In this document: positions 25,694 to 34,220 of the stretch, one piece after another | Layout of the letters: each line of letters starts with the position of its first letter | Position numbering within the stretch: the stretch's first letter is position 1 | From: Geomonas azotofigens | GTDB lineage: Bacteria; Desulfobacterota; Desulfuromonadia; Geobacterales; Geobacteraceae | Assembly (NCBI RefSeq): GCF_018919395.1 | Contig: NZ_JAHLME010000006.1 | Location: 62,001 to 126,000, forward strand | Length of the DNA stretch: 64,000 bases | Reading direction: 5' to 3' | Notes under the pieces: model-generated | Seen by the model: only the letters and a program-made list of their open reading frames with translations | Databases searched by the model: none | What the model was told of the DNA's origin: nothing | Program-made: the position numbers and the translations under genes

Positions 25694-28657
25694 ATGAAAA
25701 CGAACACCGCAGCATTCAAGAGACTGAGCGCCGCAACCATGGGAAACCGCAGCTGGCTCATGGAGCAGTTCCCCCCGTATTTCTTCATCGCCATGAAGGA
25801 CGAACCCGAGGCGATGGCCATGCTGGAGCGCGAGATGGGCACTCTCGCCCAAAACCGCCGGCTGGTGCTCTCCGACCGGGACAAGTGCCTGATCCAGGCG
25901 CTCCCCAACGTGCCGGGATCCCTGTACGACACGCTGCGCCGCATCCCGGAACGGGAGATCTCCTACGCCATGATCGCCCACTCGGAAAGCCCGCTCCCCG
26001 GCAGCGACCGCACCCTCGAAATCCAGCGCTTCGAGTTCGACCGCAAGAGCAACAAGGAGATCCAGGAGGGGGGCGACGTGGTCATCCCGGCGGGCATCCG
26101 CGCCAAGATCGCCTCCTCGCTGCGCCAGAGCTACCCGGACTTCGCCATGTCCGAACTGGACCGCCTGTTGCGCATGGTCTGGCTCAACAACGAGAAGTAC
26201 GTGCGCATGGCCTGGCCTGAACGGGTGGCGCAGGTGCTGAACCTGTACCAGAAGGGGGTCAAGGCGGGCGGGCTCTACCTCGACGTAGAGGAGATGGAGG
26301 GGGGGCGGGAATCGCGCATCCACTTCGCCGTCGGCAACCCGCCGCAGCACGACTTCCTGCTCCAGGTGATGGAGGTCTTCAACCGCCTGGACCTGGGCGT
26401 GAACCGCGCCTACTGCCTCACCATCTCCAACGGGACCCACCCCTACTTCCTGGGGACCTTCTACGTGCGCCGCCGCGATGGCGAGGTGCTCTCGCGCGGC
26501 AGCGAACTGTTCAGCCGCCTGAAGGACGAACTCTGCAACACCCAGATCCTCGCCACCACCTCGATCGCCTACCGCGACTTCGTCACCAAGGGGACCTTCA
26601 GCGGCAGGGAGGGGTCGCTCATCAACGCCTTCATCGCCTTCACCCACACGAACCTCGCCCATAACCAGCCGGACCGCTTCGGGCTGGACGACGTGAAGAG
26701 CGCCTTCTTCTCCCACCCCGAGATCGCCCTGCAGTTGGCCGAACTGTTCGCGGTCCGCTTCCATCCCGCCGTCGGTGAGCGCGAGGCGCGCTACGCGGCC
26801 AAACTGGAGGAGACCGAGCGGGTGGTGGGCGACTACAACACCGGGCACCGTTACCTGGACGAGGTGCGCCGCGCCATCTTCCGCTGCTGCCTCATCTTTA
26901 TCAAGCACACCCTGAAGACCAACTTCTACGTCCTTCAGAAGCAGGCGCTCGCCTTCCGGCTCGACCCCGCTTACCTCGCCGAGTTGGGGAGCGACTTCAC
27001 CGCCGACCTCCCCTCCGCCCTCCCCTTCCGGGTCACCTTCTTCTTCAGCCGCTTCGGCTTCGGCTACCACATCGGCTTCTCGGACATCGCGCGCGGCGGC
27101 TGGCGCACCGTCATCGCCAGAAACGGCGACGACTTCATCACCAACGCCAACACCATCTTCCGGGAAAACTTCGTCCTCGCCCACACCCAGCACCTGAAGA
27201 ACAAGGACATCTACGAGGGGGGCTCGAAGCTGGTACTGATCCTCGACGCGGGGGACCTGCAGAGAAGCGGCGAGCGCGACCAGGAGGTCTTACGCCTGTA
27301 CAAGCTGCAGTACGGCGTCGCCAACGCCTTTTTGGACATCTTCGTCACCGACCAGGGCGTGGCCCGGCTCCCGGCAGTGGTGGACTACTACCGCGAGGAC
27401 GAGCCGATCGAGCTCGGGCCGGACGAGAACATGCACGACGCCATGATCGAGAGCATCGCCCGCATCTCCAAAGAGCGCGGCTACCTCTTGGGCATCGGCA
27501 TCATGTCCAGCAAGAAGGTCGGGATCAACCACAAGGAGTTCGGGGTCACCTCGACCGGCGTGGTCCGCTTCGCCGAGATCACCATGGCGGATCTCGGCAT
27601 CGACATGGTGCACGACGCCTTCAGCGTGAAGTTCACCGGCGGCCCCAACGGGGACGTGGCGGGCAACGCCATGCGCATCATGCTGGAGCGCTACCCGAGG
27701 ATGCAGGTCCGCCTGATCCTGGACGGCACCGCGGCCCTGTTCGACCCGCTGGGCGCGCGCCACGGCGAGCTCGCCCGCATCATCCTGAAGGAGGACCTGG
27801 ACGGCTTCAACCCGCAGGCGCTGCACGAGGGGGGCTTCATGCTCTTTAGAAGCGGCAGCCGGACCGAGGGGCTGAAGACCCTCTACCGCAAGGTGACCAT
27901 GGGGAGCGGCGGTCTCACCGAGCAGTGGATCTCCATCGACGAGTTCTCGCGCGAGTTCGGGGACCTGGTCTTCACCACCGAGGCCGACCTCTTCATCCCC
28001 GGCGGCGGGCGCCCGGAGACCATCGACGCGGGCAACTGGGAGCGCTTTTTCCTCCCTGACGGCACCCCGTCGGCGCGCGCCATCATCGAGGGGGCCAACT
28101 CCTTCATCACCCCGCCGGCGCGGGCCCTTTTGCAAAAACGCGGCGTCATCATCATGCGCGACGCCTCGGCCAACAAGTGCGGCGTGATCTCCTCCTCCTA
28201 CGAGATCATCGCCAACCTGCTCATGAAGGACAACGAGTTCCTGGCCGAGAAAAATGAGTACGTGGCCGGGGTGATCGCCATCCTGGAAAAGCGGGCGGCC
28301 GACGAGGCGCGGCTGATCCTCAAGCGGCACCGCGACAACCCGGCACTTCCCTGCACCGAGATCTCCGACGCCATCAGCACCGAGATCAACGGCCACTACG
28401 CGCGCCTGTTCCGCTTCTTCCAGGCAAGGCCGGAGCTTCTGGGTCAGGCACCGTTTCGCCGGGTGATCCTGGCGCACCTCCCCGCCCTGGTGGCCGACAA
28501 GGCGCTCTACCGGCGCAGGATCGGCATCCTGCCGCAGAAATACCTCTGCGCCATCCTGGCGGCGGAACTGGGTTCCTCCATGGTGTACCGGGGCGACCAG
28601 GAGACCGAGTTCGAGGACATCCTGAGGCTGCACATCGACCGCAACTTCGCCGCCTGA
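25694..28657 (+). CDS. Large NAD-type glutamate dehydrogenase
   Basis: A 987-residue protein of the Glu/Leu/Phe/Val dehydrogenase superfamily, of the large (about 115 kDa) GDH2-like class. The N-terminal 450 residues form a regulatory region; the catalytic part includes GFGYHIGFSDIARGGWRTV and EGGSKLVLILDAG in the substrate-binding domain, GVTSTGVVRFAEI and GGPNGDVAGNAMRI in the nucleotide-binding domain, and IIEGANSFITPPARALLQKRGV. It should interconvert glutamate and 2-oxoglutarate plus ammonium, probably with NAD. It follows the Dcu gene by 205 bp of repeats, so cotranscription is uncertain. GGAG lies before the ATG and a terminator follows the stop. Confidence 0.9.
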   Translation: MKTNTAAFKRLSAATMGNRSWLMEQFPPYFFIAMKDEPEAMAMLEREMGTLAQNRRLVLSDRDKCLIQALPNVPGSLYDTLRRIPEREISYAMIAHSESPLPGSDRTLEIQRFEFDRKSNKEIQEGGDVVIPAGIRAKIASSLRQSYPDFAMSELDRLLRMVWLNNEKYVRMAWPERVAQVLNLYQKGVKAGGLYLDVEEMEGGRESRIHFAVGNPPQHDFLLQVMEVFNRLDLGVNRAYCLTISNGTHPYFLGTFYVRRRDGEVLSRGSELFSRLKDELCNTQILATTSIAYRDFVTKGTFSGREGSLINAFIAFTHTNLAHNQPDRFGLDDVKSAFFSHPEIALQLAELFAVRFHPAVGEREARYAAKLEETERVVGDYNTGHRYLDEVRRAIFRCCLIFIKHTLKTNFYVLQKQALAFRLDPAYLAELGSDFTADLPSALPFRVTFFFSRFGFGYHIGFSDIARGGWRTVIARNGDDFITNANTIFRENFVLAHTQHLKNKDIYEGGSKLVLILDAGDLQRSGERDQEVLRLYKLQYGVANAFLDIFVTDQGVARLPAVVDYYREDEPIELGPDENMHDAMIESIARISKERGYLLGIGIMSSKKVGINHKEFGVTSTGVVRFAEITMADLGIDMVHDAFSVKFTGGPNGDVAGNAMRIMLERYPRMQVRLILDGTAALFDPLGARHGELARIILKEDLDGFNPQALHEGGFMLFRSGSRTEGLKTLYRKVTMGSGGLTEQWISIDEFSREFGDLVFTTEADLFIPGGGRPETIDAGNWERFFLPDGTPSARAIIEGANSFITPPARALLQKRGVIIMRDASANKCGVISSSYEIIANLLMKDNEFLAEKNEYVAGVIAILEKRAADEARLILKRHRDNPALPCTEISDAISTEINGHYARLFRFFQARPELLGQAPFRRVILAHLPALVADKALYRRRIGILPQKYLCAILAAELGSSMVYRGDQETEFEDILRLHIDRNFAA

Positions 28658-28693
28658 CAGCACCGCCACCGCTCTCCTCCAACCGCGACCCCC

Positions 28694-28727
28694 ATGAGCC
28701 CGCCGGCAACGGCGGGCTCATTCATTT
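28694..28727 (+). terminator. Rho-independent terminator of the GDH gene
   Basis: GAGCCCGCC (28696-28704) pairs with GGCGGGCTC (28711-28719), followed by ATTCATTTG. It lies 39 bp after the GDH stop. Confidence 0.75.
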
Positions 28728-28849
28728 GTGCAACATTTTTTTGCTGCTATTATCATTAAGTTGCGCGGAGCCGGGATGGCCGGGGCTCAATGTTTCGGGG
28801 CGAAAGCCGATGAGGAACAGATCGCAGCCAATCCTTCCGGAGGAACGTA

Positions 28850-31387
28850 GTGTCTTACCTCAAAGGCCCATACCCCCACCCTCGCAACCGCTCGGCGGCC
28901 CTACGCTACAGCGCCATCCTGTTCGCCACCTTCCTGGTGGTCTTCGGACTGATCGTCTGGTTTACCGAAGGTAACAACCTCAAGTCGAAGCAAAACGACC
29001 TGAATAGCAGGGCAAGGACCTTCAGCGGATCGTTGCAGCTCACCCTGGAAGGGGACGCGAGCTACCTGGAGCTTCTGGCGCTGGACCGCGCCTCGGGAAA
29101 GCTCACCCCCCAGCTTTTCCAAGAGCGCGCCGGGCAGTACGTGCAGGCGCACCCCCAGTTGATCAACATCACCTGGGTCGACGCCGACTTCTATATCACC
29201 GACGTGGCGCCGCTGGCACAAAACCGGCAGATCGTCGGGCTCCAGCTGAACCTCCCCGAACCCAAACGGGTCTCCGCCCTGGCCAGGCAACTGCGCAAGC
29301 CGGTCTACACCCGCCCCTTCGAGGCGATCCAGGGGAACACCTCCTTCGAGGTCTGGGTCCCGGTGTTCCGCGGCGACACCTTCCTCGGGCTCTTCGGAGG
29401 GATCTATTCCTGCAACAACCTCCTGCAGCAGCTGGTCGCGCATACCCAGCCGCGCCTTTACCACCTAAGCCTCACCGACCAGGGCGGCCGACTGCTCGCC
29501 ACCATGGCGCATGACGAACCCCTGGACCGGCACTTCACCAGGGAAAGCGCGGTCACCGACCCTGAGAGCGGGGTGATGCTACGGGTGACCCGCTACCAGG
29601 GGCGCAGCGACTGGCGCCTGTACCTGTTGAAGTCGATCTCGCTCCTTTTGGTCATGGGGATGTTCTACACGCTCTGGAACCTGAAGCTGGAAATAGAGGA
29701 GCGCAAGCAAGCCGAGGAGGAGATCAAGAAGCAGGCCGCGCTCTTGGAGGAGGAGATCAGCGAGCGCCAGGTCGCCCAGGAATCGCTGCAGGAGCAGGCG
29801 GCGCTCTTGGAGGAAGAGGTCTCGGAGCGCTGGCAGGCGGAGGAGGCCCTCAGGGAGAGCGAGGAGCGGCTGCGGCTATTGCTTGATTCCACCGGCGAGG
29901 CGATCTACGGCATCGACATCGACGGGAACTGCACCTTCTGCAACCGGGCCTGCCTGAGGATGCTCGGCTACGAAAAAGACACCGACCTCCTCGGCAAGAA
30001 CATCCACGGCATCATGCACCACAGCTACCCCGACGGAAGGCACATGCCCCAGGAGGAGTGCGGCGCCCACCGTAACATGCTGCAGGGCAAGGGGAGCCAT
30101 GCCGATGACGAGGTGTTCTGGCGCTGCGACGGCACCAGCTTCCCCGTCGAGTACTGGTCCTATCCCCAGGTGAAGGGAGGCAAGGTCGTGGGCGCGGTGG
30201 TGGCCTTCATCAACACCACGGAGCGCAGGCACCTGGAGGAGCAGTTCCGCCAGTCGCAGAAGATGGAATCCATCGGCCGCTTGGCCGGCGGGGTCGCGCA
30301 CGACTTCAACAACATGCTGAGCGTCATCTCCGGCGCCGCCGAGCTCTCCAAGCGCAAGCTCGAGGACGGCGAGCCGATCGGGCAGTACCTGGAACTGATC
30401 ATCAACGCCGCCCGCCGCTCCAGCGACATCACCCGACAGCTCCTCGCCTTCTCCCGCAAGGAGGTGGTCTCCCCCAAACCGGTGCAGTTGAACCGGCAGA
30501 TCGAGGACTCCATCAAGATCCTGACCAGGCTCATCAGCGAGGACGTGAAGCTCACCTTCCATCCGGCGCCGGAGCTTTGGAGCGTGCTGATCGCCCCCTC
30601 GCAGGTGGACCAGATCCTGATGAACCTGGCGGTCAACGCCCGCGACGCCATGCCCGAGGGTGGAAGCCTCGCCATCGAGACGGCCAACGTCCAGATCCCC
30701 AGCCACTACGCCTACCTGCATCCGGAGGCGAGACCGGGTGATTACGTGCAGCTCTCGGTGAGCGACACCGGCCACGGCATGGACAAGGCCACCGCCGCCC
30801 ACATCTTCGAACCCTTCTTCACCACCAAGGGACAGGGGAAGGGTACCGGCCTGGGACTCTCCACCGTGTACGGCATCGTCACCCAAAACGGCGGTTTCAT
30901 CAACGTCTACAGCGAGCCGGGCCAGGGGGCCGTGTTCAAGGTGTACCTGCCCCGCCTCCAGGAGAGCCCGGCGCCGCCACAGGGGGACCGCCCCGAGGGT
31001 GGGCCCCTTTCCGGAACGGTGCTGCTGGTCGAGGACGAGGAGATGCTGTTGTGGCTCACCACGAGGCTGCTGGAGGAGATGGGGCTCACGGTGATCCAGG
31101 CGCAGAGCCCGCTGGAGGCCCTGGAGATCAGCCGGCAGCGCGGCGCCGAGATCGACCTGGTGCTGACCGACGTGGTGATGCCGGAGATGAACGGCAGGGA
31201 ATTGGCGGAGCGGATCCGGGAGAGCCTGCCGCGGATGAAGGTGCTCTTCATGTCGGGGCACACCTCCGACAACGTGATCCGGCGCGGGGTGATTGAAGCG
31301 GGGATGCACTTCATCCAGAAACCCTTGGAGATGGAAAAACTGAAGAAAACGATCTCGGAGATGCTGGCGGAGCGGCAAGAGGCTTGA
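28850..31387 (+). CDS. Membrane-bound hybrid histidine kinase with periplasmic sensor, PAS and receiver
   Basis: An 845-residue kinase starting at GTG (28850), supported by GGAGG 6 bp upstream. Two membrane helices (about 20-38 and 261-277) enclose a periplasmic domain of about 220 residues ([39 protein letters not shown]), Cache/CHASE-like in pattern. A long acidic coiled coil (278-340) contains two near-identical repeats ([26 protein letters not shown]). Then PAS (340-460), His484 in [11 protein letters not shown], HATPase ([16 protein letters not shown]) and a receiver ([14 protein letters not shown]). CheD follows 31 bp downstream, hinting at a chemosensory link. No response regulator is adjacent. 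Confidence 0.92.
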   Translation: MSYLKGPYPHPRNRSAALRYSAILFATFLVVFGLIVWFTEGNNLKSKQNDLNSRARTFSGSLQLTLEGDASYLELLALDRASGKLTPQLFQERAGQYVQAHPQLINITWVDADFYITDVAPLAQNRQIVGLQLNLPEPKRVSALARQLRKPVYTRPFEAIQGNTSFEVWVPVFRGDTFLGLFGGIYSCNNLLQQLVAHTQPRLYHLSLTDQGGRLLATMAHDEPLDRHFTRESAVTDPESGVMLRVTRYQGRSDWRLYLLKSISLLLVMGMFYTLWNLKLEIEERKQAEEEIKKQAALLEEEISERQVAQESLQEQAALLEEEVSERWQAEEALRESEERLRLLLDSTGEAIYGIDIDGNCTFCNRACLRMLGYEKDTDLLGKNIHGIMHHSYPDGRHMPQEECGAHRNMLQGKGSHADDEVFWRCDGTSFPVEYWSYPQVKGGKVVGAVVAFINTTERRHLEEQFRQSQKMESIGRLAGGVAHDFNNMLSVISGAAELSKRKLEDGEPIGQYLELIINAARRSSDITRQLLAFSRKEVVSPKPVQLNRQIEDSIKILTRLISEDVKLTFHPAPELWSVLIAPSQVDQILMNLAVNARDAMPEGGSLAIETANVQIPSHYAYLHPEARPGDYVQLSVSDTGHGMDKATAAHIFEPFFTTKGQGKGTGLGLSTVYGIVTQNGGFINVYSEPGQGAVFKVYLPRLQESPAPPQGDRPEGGPLSGTVLLVEDEEMLLWLTTRLLEEMGLTVIQAQSPLEALEISRQRGAEIDLVLTDVVMPEMNGRELAERIRESLPRMKVLFMSGHTSDNVIRRGVIEAGMHFIQKPLEMEKLKKTISEMLAERQEA

Positions 31388-31418
31388 GGCGGATCATTAC
31401 CGGCGCGGCGGGTGCGGC

Positions 31419-32015
31419 ATGAAGGTGGAGAAATATCAAAACGGTGAGCGGGTCACCATCGCGCCGGGCGAGTTCTACGTCACCGGCAAGCCCTGCGTGA
31501 TCACCACCCTGCTCGGCTCCTGCATCGCCGCCTGCCTCTACGATCCCGCCAAGCGGCTGATCGGGATGAACCACTTCATGCTGAGCAACCCGCGCTACGC
31601 CAAGGAGCTGCCGCTCAACATCACCGACGCGGGACGCTACGGCATCCATGCCATGGATCTCTTGATCAACGCCATGATGGCCAGCGGCACCGACCGTTCG
31701 CGGCTGAGGGCCAAGGTGTTCGGGGGGGCGACCATCATCAACGCCGAAAGCAACGCGGACAACTTCTTCTGCGTGGGGCAGGTCAACTGCAGGTTCATCC
31801 TGCAGTACCTGGAACAGGAACGGATCCCCATCGACGCCATGGATATCGGCGGCGACTTCGGGAGGGTGATCCACTTCTCCAACGGCGATTTCGCCGTGCA
31901 CAGAAGGAAGGTGGACTCAAACCGCAGCAACAAGCTGGCCCAGCGCGACCGCTACTGCTGGCAAAGGGCGATCGAGCAGCAGCAGGCGGCACTCACGGAA
32001 ATCGACCTGTGGTGA
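31419..32015 (+). CDS. cheD: CheD chemoreceptor glutamine deamidase
   Basis: A 198-residue CheD. The active-site cysteine is Cys35 in LLGSCIAACLYD and the partner histidine is His52 in GMNHFML, spaced as in Thermotoga CheD. CheD deamidates specific glutamines on chemoreceptors and in some species binds CheC or CheY. The C-terminal 40 residues (RRKVDSNRSNKLAQRDRYCWQRAIEQQQ) extend beyond the core domain. No cheC or other che gene is nearby, so it acts in trans, possibly on receptors such as the one at 17703-19601. The Shine-Dalgarno is weak, and translation may depend on the upstream kinase gene. Confidence 0.9.
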   Translation: MKVEKYQNGERVTIAPGEFYVTGKPCVITTLLGSCIAACLYDPAKRLIGMNHFMLSNPRYAKELPLNITDAGRYGIHAMDLLINAMMASGTDRSRLRAKVFGGATIINAESNADNFFCVGQVNCRFILQYLEQERIPIDAMDIGGDFGRVIHFSNGDFAVHRRKVDSNRSNKLAQRDRYCWQRAIEQQQAALTEIDLW

Positions 32016-32033
32016 CCGGGAAAGGTGGACCCG

Positions 32034-32495
32034 ATGAAGATGTACCTGTTGAAACAGGAGCAGTCGCTGCCGCTGTCGCTGGGGGAGGCCTGGGAGTTCT
32101 TCGTGCACCCGGGCAACCTGCCGCGCATAACGCCCCCAGACCTGGGGTTCCAGATCACCGGGGAGCTCCCGGAGAAGATGCACGCGGGGATGATCGTGAG
32201 TTACACGGTGACCCCGTTTCTCGGGTTCGCGGTCGAGTGGGTCACCGAGATCACCCACATGCGGGAGCCGTACTTCTTCGTGGACGAGCAGCGCTTCGGC
32301 CCGTACCGGATGTGGCATCACCAGCACATGTTCAAGGAGACGCCGGGGGGGACGCTGATGACCGACCTGGTGCACTACGTGCTCCCCTTCGGTCCCCTGG
32401 GGCGGGTCGCTGCCCCCCTGGTGGCGCGCAGGGTGCGCGGCATCTTCGAGTACCGGCGCGCGGCCCTGGCCCGCGAACTCGGCTTCCCGCTGTAG
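32034..32495 (+). CDS. SRPBCC superfamily protein (START-like fold)
   Basis: A 153-residue protein with the helix-grip pattern of SRPBCC/SulA-like proteins: EQSLPLSLGEAWEFFVHPGNLPRITPPDLGF at the N terminus, central strands and a long C-terminal helix (RRVRGIFEYRRAALARELG). Members bind hydrophobic ligands or act in ring-hydroxylation; the ligand here is unknown. The ATG at 32034 with AAAGGTGG upstream is preferred over the GTG at 32025. It starts 18 bp after cheD and may be cotranscribed. The 232 bp that follow contain no gene. Confidence 0.78.
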   Translation: MKMYLLKQEQSLPLSLGEAWEFFVHPGNLPRITPPDLGFQITGELPEKMHAGMIVSYTVTPFLGFAVEWVTEITHMREPYFFVDEQRFGPYRMWHHQHMFKETPGGTLMTDLVHYVLPFGPLGRVAAPLVARRVRGIFEYRRAALARELGFPL

Positions 32496-32727
32496 AGCAG
32501 GGACAGCAGCGGAGAGACTGCACATTTTTTATGCAAAAAGGTAAAAAACCATGATCTACGGGGAGAAACCCGCGCGATCCGGAAAGTTATCCACAGCGTT
32601 TTCCACGAAACTGTGTACAGCGAAGCCGCGCCCAGATGGGTGCTAGCTCCCGGAGCCGCATTTTATGCACTTTTACGCCAGTTTGCGCAGCTTCGACACT
32701 ATATTGACGAAAACCAATGTGCACCGC

Positions 32728-33021
32728 CTAACCATTGCCGCCCCATAAGGGATCCTCGAAGTACTGGCGCCTGAGACGCTCGTCCGGGTTCTGCTCGTAG
32801 AACTCCTCTTCGGCGAAGGAGAAACGGTAATCCGAGAGGTACTCCAGCAGCACCCGGTAGGCGGCATTCACCTTCCTCATCTCCTCGCTGTCGGCCGGCG
32901 CGCCCAGGTCGGGATGATGTCTTTTCACCAGTTCCCGGTGCCGACTCTTGATCTGCCTGAGGCTGGCCCGGTCCTCGATACCGAACACCGCCAGCGCCAG
33001 TTGCAACTCCCTGTAGGTCAT
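32728..33021 (-). CDS. Small J-domain (DnaJ-like) protein
   Basis: A 97-residue protein that is essentially one J domain with a short tail. The HPD motif at residues 36-38 (VKRHHPDLG) is intact, so it should be able to stimulate a DnaK-type chaperone. There is no Gly/Phe region, zinc finger or substrate domain. The C-terminal tail (FAEEEFYEQNPDERLRRQYFEDPLWGG) is acidic and aromatic. Its ATG overlaps the stop of the transaldolase-like gene (ATGA), so it is translationally coupled to it. Confidence 0.82.
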   Translation of the reverse strand: MTYRELQLALAVFGIEDRASLRQIKSRHRELVKRHHPDLGAPADSEEMRKVNAAYRVLLEYLSDYRFSFAEEEFYEQNPDERLRRQYFEDPLWGGNG

Positions 33022-34163
33022 AGCTCACCTCCGCCTCGCCCCAGCGCCGCCCTGCGTTTCAGCTCTATATTGCGCATCAGGCTGTCGTAGGGACGGGCCA
33101 GCCGCTGCACCCCCTCGTCCTCGAGCTCCTGGGCCAGGCGCTCCGGATCGATCCCCAGGGCGCGGAGCTGCTCCAGGAGCGCCAGGGCGTCCTGCATGCC
33201 GAGGTCCAGCCTGCTGACGGGACGGCCGCGCTCGCGGTAGGCGGCCAGCACCCCCGGCGACATGACCTGCACCGTCTCCGGCCCGACCAGCGCCTCGGGG
33301 TAGCGCAGATCGAAGCATCCCGCCTCCCTCTCGTTGGCAATGACCCAGGCCAGCCGCTGGGGGGTCGCTCCCCGCGCCGCCAGCGCCAGGTAGCGGCTGT
33401 CGCGGTGGATCTCACGGTTCACGCCGCGCAGCACCTTGGCCAACGCGATGGCGGCCTCGCCCCTGATCGCCCCGGCCAACACCCTGCCGGCTTCGCTCTC
33501 CTGGGCCAGCCGGGCCAGCTGCGGCTCCAGGAGCCGGTCGACCCGTCCCAGCGGCAGCCCCACCACCGAGGCCACCCGCTCCAGCGGCAGCCCGCGCGCC
33601 GCGCGCCGGGAGAGCCCGTCCAGGTACGCCTCGGCCACCGAACGGTAACGGGGCACGCTGAAAACCGGATCCACCCGCACGCTGATCCCCTCGCTCACCA
33701 GGCGGCGCAGGGCCGCCACCCCCTCCAGGGTGCCCGGGATCTTGATGAAGAGGTTGGCCCGCCCGGCCAGGTCCCAAAGGCGCCTCCCCTCCAGGACCAA
33801 CGCGGCGGCGTCGTGCGCCAGGTAGGGGGAAAGCTCCAGGGTGACCAGGCCGTCCACCCCCGCGCTTTGTTCATACACGGGGCGCAGCAGGTCGGCGGCG
33901 GTCCTCACGTCGTCCAGAAGGAGCGTGTCGTAGATCGGCTCCGCCGCGAGACCGCTGCGGGCCAGGGCGGCGATGTCGGCGTCGTAATCGCTCCCCGCCG
34001 CGATACAGTGCTCGAGGACGGCGGCGCTGCAGCCGACGCCGCCCACCCCGTCCTCCTGGACCAGCGCTACCAGTTCCCCGGAAAGCAGGACGCTGCGGCT
34101 GACGCCGTCGAGCCACACGCTCTGGCCGCACCGCGATAGCCTCGATACCGGCGTATCCCTCAT
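33018..34163 (-). CDS. Divergent transaldolase-family protein
   Basis: A 381-residue member of the large (mycobacterial-type) transaldolase family. The Schiff-base lysine is kept (Lys141 in NLFIKIPGT), as are Asp19 in VWLDGVSR and Glu110 in LELSPYLAH. Other catalytic-site motifs are altered: the usual T-S/T-N-P-T/S-I-F reads GCSAAVL (44-50), NVT in the strand before FS reads RVD (163-165), and SVASFFVSRVD reads SVVGLPLGRVD. It may have changed specificity or lost activity (inference). The start at 34163 has GGGAG upstream. It follows the transketolase gene and overlaps the J-domain gene, so this is a pentose-phosphate operon with a chaperone-like partner. Confidence 0.8.
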   Translation of the reverse strand: MRDTPVSRLSRCGQSVWLDGVSRSVLLSGELVALVQEDGVGGVGCSAAVLEHCIAAGSDYDADIAALARSGLAAEPIYDTLLLDDVRTAADLLRPVYEQSAGVDGLVTLELSPYLAHDAAALVLEGRRLWDLAGRANLFIKIPGTLEGVAALRRLVSEGISVRVDPVFSVPRYRSVAEAYLDGLSRRAARGLPLERVASVVGLPLGRVDRLLEPQLARLAQESEAGRVLAGAIRGEAAIALAKVLRGVNREIHRDSRYLALAARGATPQRLAWVIANEREAGCFDLRYPEALVGPETVQVMSPGVLAAYRERGRPVSRLDLGMQDALALLEQLRALGIDPERLAQELEDEGVQRLARPYDSLMRNIELKRRAALGRGGGEL

Positions 34164-34171
34164 GATCGCTC

Positions 34172-34210
34172 CCTTGATCCGGGTGCGGCTTCGCCGCCCC
34201 CGGATCAAGG
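34172..34210. promoter_or_regulatory. Strong intergenic hairpin between transketolase and transaldolase-like genes
   Basis: CCTTGATCCGGG (34172-34183) pairs with CCCGGATCAAGG (34199-34210), with an inner GCGGC-TTC-GCCGC stem. It ends only 8 bp before the transaldolase-like ATG on the minus strand and covers part of its upstream region. It lacks a T-run, so it more likely tunes expression or RNA processing within the operon than ends transcription. Confidence 0.55.
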
Positions 34211-34220
34211 CGTCGGACCG

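Noticed and set aside
28741-28849. Leader of the hybrid kinase with GGCGAAAGCC tetraloop hairpin as a riboswitch
   Set aside because: The hairpin alone fits no class I know; the region lacks conserved junction sequences.
32587-32595. TTATCCACA, a perfect DnaA box, with degenerate neighbours
   Set aside because: Single good box without an AT-rich unwinding region, dnaA/dnaN or gidA; one match per window is expected by chance often enough, so I do not call an origin.
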